Assembly (NCBI RefSeq): GCF_003940805.1
Contig: NZ_CP034329.1
Coordinates: forward strand, 75,233 to 139,232
Direction of reading: 5' to 3'
DNA from: Tabrizicola piscis
Lineage (GTDB): Bacteria > Pseudomonadota > Alphaproteobacteria > Rhodobacterales > Rhodobacteraceae
Length of the DNA stretch: 64,000 nucleotides
The first letter of the stretch is position 1. The number at the start of each line of letters is the position of its first letter. Positions 18,565 through 28,044 of this stretch are shown piece by piece. The notes beneath the pieces are model-generated. The model did not search any database. It was not told the origin of the DNA and saw only the letters and a list, made by a program, of their open reading frames with translations. The position numbers and the translations under genes are program-made.

Positions 18565-19306
18565 CAACATGGCCCTTACCGGGCCTGTCGGCTTGGACCG
18601 CGTCGGCAGGTAAATCGCGGCTGATCAGATCATCCCCCTGACGCTGGACCTGTGGAAAAATCGGCCAACTTCATCTTTGCCGATGCCGACCCTGACATTG
18701 CCGCGACCGGGGCGGTGAAGAATTTCACTCTGAATGCAGGGCAGGTCTGTTAGGCGGGCACGCGGCATTCTATGCGGCGCGCAGAGTATCCGACGTTCGT
18801 GACGGCGGTAAAGCGCGTGGCCGAGGCACTTGTGCCCGGCGAAACACTTGGGGCCGACCATCACACCACAGCAGTTTGGCCGGGTGCGGGCGTTCTTCGA
18901 CGTGGCGAAATTGGACGGGGCCAAGTTGATTACTGGTGGCGCAGCTGCCACGATCACAGGGCAGGACGGCGGCTTCGACATCGCCCCGGCAGTCTATGCT
19001 GATGTGATCAACGATATGCGCGTGGCCCTCGAAGAGGCATTCGGCCCAGTGGGCGTGCTCATCCCCTTTGACACCGACCATAATGCGAGCCGTATCGCCA
19101 ATGGCAGCGACCATGGCCTGATTGGCGCGCTGTGAACCCGCACTATCAGTCGTGGCCTGCGCGTGGCCGTCCGGGTAAAGGCAGGGCAGTGTCTCATCAA
19201 GGTCTAGAATACGGTGTCGTTGCAAACGCCCTTTGGCGTCCACAAAAACAATGAATATGGCCGCAAAAAGGGCATCGAGGCGATCCACCACTATTCACAC
19301 TTCGGG
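18565..19306 (+). pseudogene. Aldehyde dehydrogenase remnant
   Basis: Broken pieces of an NAD(P)+-dependent aldehyde dehydrogenase can be read through several frames: an ALTGPVG...AADQIIPLTLDL stretch, KSANFIFADADPDIAATGAV, the catalytic loop LNAGQVC followed at once by a stop in place of the next residue, GPTITPQQFGRVRAFF, then EEAFGPVGVLIPFDTD, and the C-terminal LQTPFGVHKNNEYGR. There are at least three in-frame stops (near 18752, 19134 and 19205; one replaces a conserved W) and at least two frameshifts. The N-terminal NAD-binding half is missing. It cannot make a functional enzyme. Confidence 0.88.
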
Positions 19307-19531
19307 ATGACAACGGTCAGAATGCAGCGCGTTGCATTGCTGCTTCACATTGATATTGTTGCTGAATATTCGCTGGTCATTATTCAATCACAGAAAAGCG
19401 CACAGTGCCTGTTCATTGCGTTCGCTGATCAGGTCATACTCGTTGTGCCAAACTGCGCTAAAGGACCGGCGGAGACATCCGATTACGACCCACGGAAATC
19501 CGCCGTTATTTGATATATGAAAGGGTATCTG

Positions 19532-20473
19532 ATGTTGTCACGTCGCTCCTTCGCCCTGACGGGCGCCGCCTTTGGCACAAGTGCCGCACTCCCCGCTTTT
19601 GCCCGCGCGCCGCTTGGTGTGACCCTGCCCAGCTTTCACCGTGTCAAAGTCGGCACTACTGAGGTGACAGCGCTTTTAGACGGCGTTCTGGCGCTGAGCC
19701 CTGATTACTTCTCGGGCGTCGATCCCGCCAATATGGCCGCTATCCTGGAGTCGGTCGGACAAGATTCCACGCTGGAAACGCCGATCAACACCTTCGTCGT
19801 GAACACGGAAAGCGGGACCTATCTGGTCGATGCAGGTCTTGGAGGCGCACAGCTTTTCGGCCCCGGCCTTGGCAATACGCTGGCCAACCTGACCGCCGTT
19901 GGCATCACGCCCGACCAGATCGACGGCGTGATCCTGACCCACGCTCACCCCGATCACGCCGAGGGGCTGGTGGACGCGGAAGGCAAAGCGGTCTTCCCGA
20001 ATGCCGAGATCGTCATCCATGAAGCCGAGATGAAGTTCTGGGGCGATGACGCGATCCTGGCTCAAGCCCCCGACAGTGCCAAGGGCCTGTTCGAATCCGC
20101 CCGTCGCACGCTTGGCGCCTATGCCGACCGCACGCGGCAAGTGGCCGAAAGTGAGGTGTTCCCCGGCCTGACGCTGAAGCACGCGCCTGGCCATACGATG
20201 GGTCATTCGGTGCTGCACATTGCCAGCGGTGACCAGCAGATGATGATCATGGGCGACACGCTGCACAACATCGCCATCCACACGGCGGTGCCTGAGGCCG
20301 GTTTCGGGTTTGATACCGATGCCACCCTTGCGGCGCAGTCGCGCCGCAAACTGTTGGAAATGGCAGCCGCCGATGGCATCCTGACGGCGTTCACCCATGT
20401 CAACTTCCCCGGCTTTGGCAAATTCAAGGCCAAGGACAGCGGCTTTGTCTATCTGCCGGCTGATTGGGTCTGA
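19532..20473 (+). CDS. MBL-fold metallo-hydrolase with Tat-type signal
   Basis: This 313-aa protein starts best at 19532 (AAAGGG about 9 bases upstream; the ATG at 19517 has none). The N-terminus SRRSFALTGAAFGTSAALPAFA is a twin-arginine-like signal peptide, so export is likely. The metallo-beta-lactamase motif HAHPDH is followed by the later ligands in APGHTMGHS and MGDTLHN. Members of this sub-group include lactonases and quorum-quenching or carbon-source hydrolases. It precedes a 2OG oxygenase on the same strand (82-bp gap), which could be co-transcribed. The substrate is unknown. Confidence 0.88.
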   Translation: MLSRRSFALTGAAFGTSAALPAFARAPLGVTLPSFHRVKVGTTEVTALLDGVLALSPDYFSGVDPANMAAILESVGQDSTLETPINTFVVNTESGTYLVDAGLGGAQLFGPGLGNTLANLTAVGITPDQIDGVILTHAHPDHAEGLVDAEGKAVFPNAEIVIHEAEMKFWGDDAILAQAPDSAKGLFESARRTLGAYADRTRQVAESEVFPGLTLKHAPGHTMGHSVLHIASGDQQMMIMGDTLHNIAIHTAVPEAGFGFDTDATLAAQSRRKLLEMAAADGILTAFTHVNFPGFGKFKAKDSGFVYLPADWV

Positions 20474-20555
20474 TCCCAAACAAAACGGATGGATGGGGAT
20501 ATCCCCTTCCATCCGCCCGATCTTCCCGCCTCATGCCCCGAAAGTTCCCGACATC

Positions 20556-21356
20556 ATGACCCAGCTTGCCGTTGATTCCCGCGTTGTCGCCCGCTTGACC
20601 GGCACCTTGCCCGAAGGCGGTTTTGAAGAGGGCACGCCGATCTGGGCCTGTGACGCGCCGGGCCTGCTGGACCCAGCCGACGCACCCGAAACACGGCTTG
20701 ACGCCGTGCCATTGGGTGAAAAGCTGGCCTTTCTGATGGAAGACGTGATCACCCGCGCCGAGGCCGCGCGGTTCATCGACCTGACCGAAAGTCTGGGCTA
20801 CCGCGATGCCGCCCCCGGCATTCAGACCCCGCCGGGCATGCGCCGCAACAAGACCGTGCACTGGATTGCGCCCGAGGCGGCCATGGCGGAACTGCACCGC
20901 CGCATGAAATCCTTGCTTCCCGCGACGCTTGAAGGGCGCGCACTGTCACCGCGTCTTAGCCAGCGGATCAACATGTACCGTTACGATATCGGGGATGAAT
21001 TTAACCTGCATACCGATGGCGACTGGCCGGGATTCGGGCTTTCGACAGACGGAACGGGCATGGCGCAATGGCGCGGCACCCATTCGATGCTGACGATGCT
21101 ATTGTACCTGAACGGTTCCGAGGATGGCATCATCGGCGGCGAAACGGTGCTTTACGACAAGGGCGAAGCCGGGGCCACCATCACCCCCCACACCGGGCGG
21201 GCTCTGTTCTTTCGCCACGGGCAGAACCGGGCGTCAGTGTTGCATGCAGGCGCACGGCTGGGCGCGGGTACCAGCAAATATGTGGCGCGCATCAACGTCA
21301 TGTATGATCTGCAATCAGTTGCAGCCGGTCAGTTCGAAGCACCAAGGTGCTTGTAG
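20556..21356 (+). CDS. 2OG-Fe(II) oxygenase, prolyl-4-hydroxylase-like
   Basis: This 266-aa protein uses the ATG at 20556; codons upstream in frame belong to the end of the MBL gene region. The C-terminal double-stranded beta-helix shows the iron motif H-x-D (HTDGDW), a distal histidine and arginine near the end (RHGQNRASVLHAG), and the segment INMYRYDIGDEFNLH, typical of P4Hc-type dioxygenases. They hydroxylate a substrate using O2 and 2-oxoglutarate. Its 3' end overlaps the 3' end of the convergent regulator gene by 28 bp. The target is unknown. Confidence 0.87.
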   Translation: MTQLAVDSRVVARLTGTLPEGGFEEGTPIWACDAPGLLDPADAPETRLDAVPLGEKLAFLMEDVITRAEAARFIDLTESLGYRDAAPGIQTPPGMRRNKTVHWIAPEAAMAELHRRMKSLLPATLEGRALSPRLSQRINMYRYDIGDEFNLHTDGDWPGFGLSTDGTGMAQWRGTHSMLTMLLYLNGSEDGIIGGETVLYDKGEAGATITPHTGRALFFRHGQNRASVLHAGARLGAGTSKYVARINVMYDLQSVAAGQFEAPRCL

Positions 21357-23191
21357 ACCGTGGTGCGCGACATGCCCAGTTCCTGCGCCGCACGGGTTAC
21401 GTTGCCGTCGTGGCGGCGCACGGCCGCACGCACGGCAAGGCACTGATCGGCCTTCCACTGCACGCCTTTACAACTGGCACAGGCATGTTGAATAGCAGGG
21501 GTTGACCTATTGACCAGCAGGCCTGCGAAATCCGCCATCTGCACAGGCCCGCTCTGGCGCCGCCCCGCGGCTTGGGCCATCGCCGCCCGCAATTCGCGCA
21601 GGTTACCCGGCCAATCATGTGCCGCCAGAAGGTCTGCGACCCCTCGCCCAAGCGTGGCATCAGCGCGTGCTGCCCGCGCAAAGCGCAATGCGAGCGCGGG
21701 CAGATCACTGCGGTCGTTCAACAATGGCAGGGTAATTACCGTCCCCATCGCTGCATAGCGCAGTTGTGGGACAAGGTCAGCCGCAGCCGGGGCAGTGGTC
21801 GCGCCGAGCAAGAACAGGACATCGGGCCGCACAAGCGCGCCGGTCATCGGATGGCGATATTCGCCCTGTTCCAGCAGCCGAGCGATGACCAACTGCAAGG
21901 GTCCGGCAAGGGCCGTCATGTCCCCAAGATACAGGCTGCCCCCTACCGCCTCGGCCAAAAGGCCCGTGCTTTCCGTCTGTCCCAGCAGTGTTGTGACTGC
22001 CTGCGTGGCATTCAAAGTGGCTGCATCCACCGCCACGAACGGCTTGCCCTTCCGCGCGATGGCATGGGCAATGCGGGCATAGGTTTCTTTGCCCGTACCA
22101 CTTTGCCCGATCAGGCAGATTGGCTGGCCGTTGCGCGCCGCATCCGGCAGGCCGGACAGCGCGCGGCGTAGGGCGGGGTCATCCAGCACGATCTCGCGGA
22201 ACGGGTCGGCTTCGCGGTCTGCGACAGCAACAGGTTTGGCGGGCATCGACACCACCGGGCTTTGCCGCCCCGCCAGCGCGAAGCTTGCGCGGTTTGCAAC
22301 GCAGCGCATCGACACACCCGACCCCATTCTGTCACGCAGGCGCAGGGTTTCGCCCTGCAGCAGGCGCTGCGCAATATCCTCGAACTGCCGGTCGAACAGC
22401 CGGTCAAACCGTTCGGATAGCAGGTTTTTGAACCCGGTCAGAAACATCTCGCCCCGCCGGTTCACGGCATGGATCCGAAACTCTTCATCCAGCACCAGCA
22501 TGCCCACCGACAGCGTACCCAGATATTCCGGTCTTGGGTGGAACTGCAAAACGATCATCCGGTCATGTGTGGCGCGAATTAGGCTGTTTTCTATGTTGCT
22601 CGCCGACATCTGCACCAGCGCCGCCGTATGTTGCTGCCGGATCGTGGACCCTGATGACGCATCCAGCACCCCCGCCAGACCACCTCGCCCGTCAAAGATC
22701 GGGGCCGAAATGCAACTAACATCGCCATGCGCGCGCAGGAAATGTTCGCCACCGTAAATCTGCGTCGGAGCGCGGTTGATGATGCACAGACCCAAGGCGT
22801 TCGTACCCCGTGTCGCTTCTGTCCAGACCGACCCCGCAATGACGGCTCGCCCTGCATCAGTATCGGCGAACTGACCGTCGGTCAGCGTGTCCAGCACCAC
22901 CCCATCGGGCGATCCAAGCGCGATCATAAAATTTGACCCGGCGATCTGGTCGAACAGCAATTCCAGCTCTGGCCGGGCGAAATGGATCAGGTCGGCGTGG
23001 TCCGCGCGGCTGGCGCGAAAGGCTGTGTCGGTAAGAACCAGACCCTCGCTGCGCGCCAGCGGATCAAGGCCGAACCCAAGACTGCGCAGCCAGCTATCAG
23101 AGATATCACCCGGCAATGCGCCGCCCGGAAACCGCCCTTGCGATTCAAGCATCATGCGAGCGCGCGACAGCGCCGCGCTTTGATGTGACAT
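21329..23191 (-). CDS. AcoR-like regulator with degenerate AAA domain
   Basis: This 620-aa protein has a GAF-type sensor (about residues 70-210), a PAS-like part, an AAA region (about 340-560) with Walker A GQSGTGKE, and a C-terminal Fis-type HTH (MSRTTVYKHLG). The GAFTGA loop needed to contact sigma-54 is missing, and the Walker B position reads LYLGDM in place of LFLDEI. It is therefore unlikely to activate sigma-54 promoters in the usual way and may act as an ordinary activator or repressor. It is divergent from the alcohol dehydrogenase/ABC operon, its probable target. Confidence 0.87.
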   Translation of the reverse strand: MSHQSAALSRARMMLESQGRFPGGALPGDISDSWLRSLGFGLDPLARSEGLVLTDTAFRASRADHADLIHFARPELELLFDQIAGSNFMIALGSPDGVVLDTLTDGQFADTDAGRAVIAGSVWTEATRGTNALGLCIINRAPTQIYGGEHFLRAHGDVSCISAPIFDGRGGLAGVLDASSGSTIRQQHTAALVQMSASNIENSLIRATHDRMIVLQFHPRPEYLGTLSVGMLVLDEEFRIHAVNRRGEMFLTGFKNLLSERFDRLFDRQFEDIAQRLLQGETLRLRDRMGSGVSMRCVANRASFALAGRQSPVVSMPAKPVAVADREADPFREIVLDDPALRRALSGLPDAARNGQPICLIGQSGTGKETYARIAHAIARKGKPFVAVDAATLNATQAVTTLLGQTESTGLLAEAVGGSLYLGDMTALAGPLQLVIARLLEQGEYRHPMTGALVRPDVLFLLGATTAPAAADLVPQLRYAAMGTVITLPLLNDRSDLPALALRFARAARADATLGRGVADLLAAHDWPGNLRELRAAMAQAAGRRQSGPVQMADFAGLLVNRSTPAIQHACASCKGVQWKADQCLAVRAAVRRHDGNVTRAAQELGMSRTTVYKHLGASN

Positions 23192-23502
23192 TGTCGGTCC
23201 TCCTCCCCAGGCTGACCCCCCTTTTGGCTAAGTGGCCAGAGCCGTTTTGTCAACGCGCCAACCGATTCGCAGGCGACTGTCCAGATTTTGCACAGTGGCC
23301 GGATGATGGGGCCGCATGCTGTCCACATGGCTCTGAATCGCTTGGACTCTGTTCAGAAAACCCACGCTCTGGGGCTGTTTCGTCCACAGTTTGAACGCTT
23401 CCGCAGGGGGGAAGCCTTTGATTTGCCGGGCCGACGGAAGGCTGCTTTGTCGGTCATGCAACCACAATGCCCGACCGGGCGGAAAACAGGAAAGGTCACC
23501 CA
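23192..23502. promoter_or_regulatory. Divergent control region between regulator and ADH operon
   Basis: This 311-bp region separates two divergent genes and must hold both promoters. No sigma-54 -24/-12 element was clear to me, which fits the degenerate activator. AGGAAAGG stands about 8 bases before the ADH start. Repeated TGTCCA-type words (near 23279 and 23320) might be operator half-sites, but this is weak. Confidence 0.35.
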
Positions 23503-24555
23503 ATGAAGGCGCAGGTTCTTCACAAATACGACATGGCTTTGACCGCGCCAAACTGGGTGACCTTGCAAGACGTGCCGGATCCCAAGATTGCAAAATCGAC
23601 AGATGTAATTGTTCGCATCGGCGGGGCCGGTGTGTGCCGCACCGATCTTCATATCGTTGAAGGCGTGTGGATGCCGATCACCGACCCCACCGGCGATAAG
23701 CTGCTGCCGCTCATTATGGGGCATGAGAACGCAGGCTGGGTCGAAGAAATCGGCCCTGAGGTTGAAGGCTTCAAGATTGGCGATCCGGTCATCGTGCACC
23801 CGAAGGTCACGGGTGGCACTTGTCTTGCCTGCCGCCGTGGCCATGACATGCACGGTGACGGCAAGTTTCCGGGGCTGGACAGCAACGGCGGCTATGCCGA
23901 GGCGCTGCTGACATCGTCGCGCAATCTTGTAGCCTTGCCCAAGACGCTGGCCCCCAAGGACGTGGCCCCTTATGCCGACGCCGGACTGACGGCCTACCGC
24001 GCAGCCAAGAAAGCCGCGCAAGTGTTGCTGCCCGACCAGACGGCGGTTGTCATCGGCGCGGGCGGTCTGGGCCACATCGGTGTGCAGGTTCTGCGCGCCA
24101 TGTGTGCAGCGCGGATCATCGTCGTTGATATTTCCGATGTGTCGCTGAAGCTGGCAGGTGAAGGCGGGGCCGATCATCTGGTCAAGGCTGACGGTGACGA
24201 GGTTGACGCCGTGCTGGCGCTGACTGGCGGCAAGGGAGCCGAGGCAGTGATCGACTTCGTGGGCGAAAAAGGCACCACGAAGAAGGGGCTCGACATGACC
24301 CGAGCCAACGGCAGCTATTACATCGTGGGATACGGCGAAAACATCAATATTCCCACCGTTGACCTGATCTCTACCGAGCGAAACATTATCGGCAATCTTG
24401 TCGGCACCTGGGCCGAACTGACCGAATTGATGGCGCTGGCTGACCGCGGTTTGGTGGAACTGGCGACCAAGCACTACAAACTCAGCGAAGCAAATCAGGC
24501 ACTGCAAGACCTGCACCACGGCAAGATCAAGGGACGTGCGGTTCTGGTCCCCTGA
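23503..24555 (+). CDS. Zinc-dependent NAD(P) alcohol dehydrogenase
   Basis: This 350-aa medium-chain dehydrogenase has catalytic zinc ligands in GVCRTDLH and GHENAGWVEE, and a Rossmann motif GAGGLGHIG. The structural-zinc loop is incomplete: GGTCLACRRGHDMHGD keeps two cysteines, while the first and last positions are glycines. This variation occurs in one sub-group of NAD(P)-dependent ADHs. It oxidises a primary or secondary alcohol to the carbonyl. It is the first gene of an operon with an ABC importer, suggesting that the imported compound or its product is the substrate. The ATG at 23503 has a good ribosome site. Confidence 0.93.
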   Translation: MKAQVLHKYDMALTAPNWVTLQDVPDPKIAKSTDVIVRIGGAGVCRTDLHIVEGVWMPITDPTGDKLLPLIMGHENAGWVEEIGPEVEGFKIGDPVIVHPKVTGGTCLACRRGHDMHGDGKFPGLDSNGGYAEALLTSSRNLVALPKTLAPKDVAPYADAGLTAYRAAKKAAQVLLPDQTAVVIGAGGLGHIGVQVLRAMCAARIIVVDISDVSLKLAGEGGADHLVKADGDEVDAVLALTGGKGAEAVIDFVGEKGTTKKGLDMTRANGSYYIVGYGENINIPTVDLISTERNIIGNLVGTWAELTELMALADRGLVELATKHYKLSEANQALQDLHHGKIKGRAVLVP

Positions 24556-24600
24556 CCGTCCGCTTCCCTTGCAATAAACATGATCTTTCGGGAGGAAACC

Positions 24601-26130
24601 ATGACCAAGACAACGCTGCGCGGCGCGTTTGCCGCAACGACGGCCCTGAGCCTGATTGCCAGCACGGCAATGGCTGAGGATTACACCAAATACGGCATCA
24701 AGGCCGATGTGCCGGGCACCTGTTCCTTCGAAGCGATTGATGCCAAGGACTACACCGGGCGCACGCTGAACATCATCACCCATGCCATCCCGGTGATCGG
24801 CGAGCCGACAGCGCTGCACGCTCAGCAGTTTCAGGAACTGACCGGGGCCACCGTCAACGTGGTGCACGTGCCGTTCGGCGATCTGTTCCAGCGGATCATG
24901 ATTCCGTTCCAGACACAGCAGGCGGCGTATGACGTGCTGTTCCATGCCTCGTTGTGGCTGGGGGATTTTAGTCCGTTTTTTGCCGAAGTGCCTGCGGCAT
25001 ATCAGGAAACATCGGGGATGAAATCTGTGACCGACACCTACCGTGGCGTGTCGCTTGTGGATGGCAAGCTGTTGCAATACCCGATGGACGGCGACCGCCA
25101 TTATCTGAAGTACCGCAGCGATGTGTTCGCAAACCCGGATATGCAGGCGAAGTTCAAAGAGGCCACTGGCCGCGATCTGACCGTGCCTGCAACATGGGAG
25201 GAATATAACGAGGTCGCCGCCGTCTTCAACGATTTCGACTTTGACGGCGACGGTGCGCCGAACTTCGGCACTGCCGAAGTGACCAAGCGCGACGACCTGA
25301 TGTTTTCCGCCTTCATCAGCCGTGTTGCGGCCTATGCCAAGCACCCCGACGTGAAGGGTGGTTTCTTCTTTGATCTGGAAACCATGACGCCCCTGATCAA
25401 CACCCCCGGCTGGGTGCGCGGGCTGGAACTGTTCGTGGCGGCACAGGCGTCGATGCCGCCCGGTGGCACGTCTTTCGGTCTGGGGGATGAGATCTTTTCG
25501 TTCGGTGGCGGGCAGACATTGATGTCCTATTCATGGGACGATGCTTTCATTCAGGCCATGCAGGCTGACAGCCCGATCCGCAACAAGGTGGCCGCAGCAC
25601 CCTTGCCGGGCGCGAAAGAGGTCTGGAACCGCACCACCGGCGCGTGGGATACGTTCGAGACGCCAAATCAGGTATCCTATGTCACCTGGGGCTGGTCGTC
25701 TGCAGTGGCCGCGGCAAGCCCCAATCAGGATATGGCATTCGACTATCTGTGCTTCTTTTCCAACGAGGCGAACACCATGGCTGACCTGCAAATCGGCCGC
25801 TTTGGCGTGAACCCGTACCGGGCCGAACATTTCGACCCGGCGTTCTATCAGAACGACCTTGGCTGGGATGCTGCCGTTGCCACCACCTATGCCGACACGC
25901 TGAAGGCGGTGGACAGCGCCCCCAATCAGGTGTTCGACCTGCGCGTGCCGGGGGTGGGCGAGTTCATGTCGTCGCTGGCTGCAGGTGTGGCACGGGCGCA
26001 ATCGGGCGAGGCCACGGCGCAAGAGGCGCTGGATGGTGTGGCCGCCGAATGGACCGCAATCGTGGACCGGATTGGCAAGGACAAGGTGAAAGCCGCCTAT
26101 GCAAACGTGGTGGCACTGGAAGACAAGTGA
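24601..26130 (+). CDS. ABC transporter periplasmic solute-binding protein
   Basis: This 509-aa protein begins with a Sec signal peptide (TKTTLRGAFAATTALSLIAS, cleaved after AMA) and has the layout of family 1 extracellular binding proteins for carbohydrates or polyols (TGRTLNIITHAIPVIGEP, then HAQQFQELTGATVNVVHVPF). GGAGG lies just before the ATG at 24601. It is downstream of the ADH and upstream of two permeases and two ATPases. The ligand cannot be read from the sequence; the transporter type points to a polyol or similar small molecule. Confidence 0.92.
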   Translation: MTKTTLRGAFAATTALSLIASTAMAEDYTKYGIKADVPGTCSFEAIDAKDYTGRTLNIITHAIPVIGEPTALHAQQFQELTGATVNVVHVPFGDLFQRIMIPFQTQQAAYDVLFHASLWLGDFSPFFAEVPAAYQETSGMKSVTDTYRGVSLVDGKLLQYPMDGDRHYLKYRSDVFANPDMQAKFKEATGRDLTVPATWEEYNEVAAVFNDFDFDGDGAPNFGTAEVTKRDDLMFSAFISRVAAYAKHPDVKGGFFFDLETMTPLINTPGWVRGLELFVAAQASMPPGGTSFGLGDEIFSFGGGQTLMSYSWDDAFIQAMQADSPIRNKVAAAPLPGAKEVWNRTTGAWDTFETPNQVSYVTWGWSSAVAAASPNQDMAFDYLCFFSNEANTMADLQIGRFGVNPYRAEHFDPAFYQNDLGWDAAVATTYADTLKAVDSAPNQVFDLRVPGVGEFMSSLAAGVARAQSGEATAQEALDGVAAEWTAIVDRIGKDKVKAAYANVVALEDK

Positions 26131-26168
26131 TCAAAGGGGGGCTGTTGCAGCCCCCCCCACCCCCATCG

Positions 26169-26274
26169 CCTCCCCATGGGGGAGGCCCCTGCACTGACGT
26201 GGCACGTCTTGCCGGATGCGTCGCAAGACAGCTTTGCAGATCCCGCTTCTCCCTCCCGCCTTTGGGGCGGAGGG
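26169..26274 (+). repeat. Two GC-rich hairpins between binding-protein and permease genes
   Basis: The first is a 17-base palindrome CCTCCCCATGGGGGAGG (26169-26185). The second is CCCTCCCGCC paired with GGGGCGGAGGG (26251-26274). They lie in the 208-bp gap after the binding-protein gene. Hairpins here commonly make the binding protein more abundant than the membrane parts by mRNA stabilisation or partial termination. Confidence 0.65.
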
Positions 26275-26338
26275 TTGGGTGGGGCGGCTTTAGTGACGGC
26301 AACCAAGCCGATCCGAAACCAAAAAGGACCGCACGCCG

Positions 26339-27205
26339 ATGTACCGCCAGAAATACCTGTTCCTTCTGCCCGGCCTTCTGGTGCTGGTGGCGATCATCCT
26401 TTTCCCGCTTCTGTTCACCATCCGCGTCAGCTTTTCCTCCTGGGATGTGTATAACCCCGGCTTGAACTGGATCGGCGGCGAGAACTATGGCCGCCTGTGG
26501 GAGGACGCCCGCTATTGGCAGGCTCTCGGGCGATTGACGCTGCTCTCGGTCACCACGGTGCTGATCCAGTATGTCCTTGGCTTTGCGCTGGCACTGATGG
26601 TCTGGCGCGACCTAGCCGCGCGGCGGCTGTTCCGGGTGTTGTTCCTGATCCCGATGATGACCACGCCCGTCGTCATGTCGGTGCTGTGGCGCACGATCTT
26701 TCATGAAAGCCTCGGGCCGCTGAACCCCATTCTGGAAAGTCTCGGCATCGGCGCCGCACCTTGGCTCTCCAGCGCAGGCTGGGCCTTTGCGGCGGTGGTG
26801 ATTGTCGAGGTCTGGCAATGGACGCCGTTCATGTTTCTGCTGCTGCTGGCGGGGCTTTTGTCCTTGCCAAACGAGCCATATCTCGCTGCAAAGATTGATG
26901 GTGCGGGGCCTGTGCGGACGTTCTTTTCAGTAACCTTTCCGATGCTGGGCGCGATTTCGGTGGGGGCCATCCTGATCCGCCTGATCGAGGCGTCAAAGAT
27001 CATGGAAACGGTCTATGTGCTGACATCTGGCGGGCCGGGCACCAGTACCGAAACATCCAGCTATTACATCTACATTCGGGGGATGCGGGATTTCCAGATC
27101 GGTTATTCGGCGGCGCTGTCGCTGACCTACCTGATCATCATGATCGTGGCGCTGACGGTGATTGCCAAGCTTCTGGTGCGCGCATTGGTAAAGGACGCGG
27201 CATGA
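26339..27205 (+). CDS. Sugar-type ABC transporter permease 1
   Basis: This 288-aa membrane protein has about six transmembrane segments, beginning with YLFLLPGLLVLVAIILFPLL. The ABC inner-membrane EAA-type loop is seen as YLAAKIDGAGPVRTFFSVTF (E-A-A replaced by L-A-A, D-G-A-G kept). It is the MalF-like half of the pore and resembles GlpP-type permeases. Its stop overlaps the start of the next permease by four bases (ATGA). Confidence 0.92.
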   Translation: MYRQKYLFLLPGLLVLVAIILFPLLFTIRVSFSSWDVYNPGLNWIGGENYGRLWEDARYWQALGRLTLLSVTTVLIQYVLGFALALMVWRDLAARRLFRVLFLIPMMTTPVVMSVLWRTIFHESLGPLNPILESLGIGAAPWLSSAGWAFAAVVIVEVWQWTPFMFLLLLAGLLSLPNEPYLAAKIDGAGPVRTFFSVTFPMLGAISVGAILIRLIEASKIMETVYVLTSGGPGTSTETSSYYIYIRGMRDFQIGYSAALSLTYLIIMIVALTVIAKLLVRALVKDAA

Positions 27206-28044
27206 AAACCCTGTATCTGGCGCTGAAATATCTGGCGATCGCGCTGTGGTCGGCCTTTGTCGTGTTCCCGTTCCTCTGGGCGCTGACCACCAGTTTCAAA
27301 TCCGCCAATGGCGTGACCGGCGGGGCGACATGGATCCCGTGGGTGCAGTATGAACCATCCTTGCAGGGCTGGCAGTCGCTTTTCGGCGGGGTGGGCGGTA
27401 TCAATGTGGTGAAGCCGTTCTACAATTCCCTCGTCGTTACCCTTTCGGCCAGCGTGATCAGCATCACGCTTGGCACACTGGCCGCCTATGCGCTGTCGCG
27501 GTTCACCTTCCGGTTTCTGTGGATGCGCAACAGCGACATTACCTTCTTCTTCATCAGCCAGCGAATCATGCCACCTATCGTGCTGGCCATTCCCTTTTTC
27601 CTGATGCTGCGCTCGCTTGGCCTGCTGGATAGTCTGCCGGGGTTGATCCTCGTTTATGTGGCGCTGCTGATGCCGATTGCCGTGTGGGTCATGGTCGATT
27701 TCTTCAACGGCGTGCCGCGTGGGCTGGATGAGATGGCGTGGATGGATGGCTGCAATCCGATCACCACCTTCTGGCGGGTGATCCTGCCCAATGCTCTGCC
27801 GGGGTTGGTGGTGGCCGGGATGTTCTGCATCATCTTTGGCTGGAATGACTTTTTCTTTGCCTTCACGCTGACCTTTACCGAGACGCAGCTTTTGCCAGTG
27901 GCCATCGTGTCGCTGAATTCATCGGTGACGCCGTGGTGGTCGCTGTCGGCGGCGGCGCTGGTATCCATCGCGCCGCTGGTTGTGCTGGCGTTTGTGGTAG
28001 AGCGGTTCCTGTCAAAGGGCGGCTTGGCCGGGGCGGTGCGCTGA
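27202..28044 (+). CDS. Carbohydrate-type ABC transporter permease 2
   Basis: This 280-aa MalG/GlpQ-like permease has about six membrane helices and the conserved cytoplasmic loop LDEMAWMDGCNPITTFWRVI, which docks on the ATPase. It overlaps the previous gene by four bases, and its stop codon shares one base with the ATG of the next gene (TGATG), showing tight coupling within the operon. It partners with the upstream permease to form the channel. Confidence 0.92.
   Translation: MKTLYLALKYLAIALWSAFVVFPFLWALTTSFKSANGVTGGATWIPWVQYEPSLQGWQSLFGGVGGINVVKPFYNSLVVTLSASVISITLGTLAAYALSRFTFRFLWMRNSDITFFFISQRIMPPIVLAIPFFLMLRSLGLLDSLPGLILVYVALLMPIAVWVMVDFFNGVPRGLDEMAWMDGCNPITTFWRVILPNALPGLVVAGMFCIIFGWNDFFFAFTLTFTETQLLPVAIVSLNSSVTPWWSLSAAALVSIAPLVVLAFVVERFLSKGGLAGAVR

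Noticed and set aside
23353..25344. Minus-strand open frame (663 codons) opposite the ADH and binding-protein genes
   Set aside because: The plus-strand genes have signal peptide, zinc and Rossmann motifs; the antisense frame has no recognisable domain.
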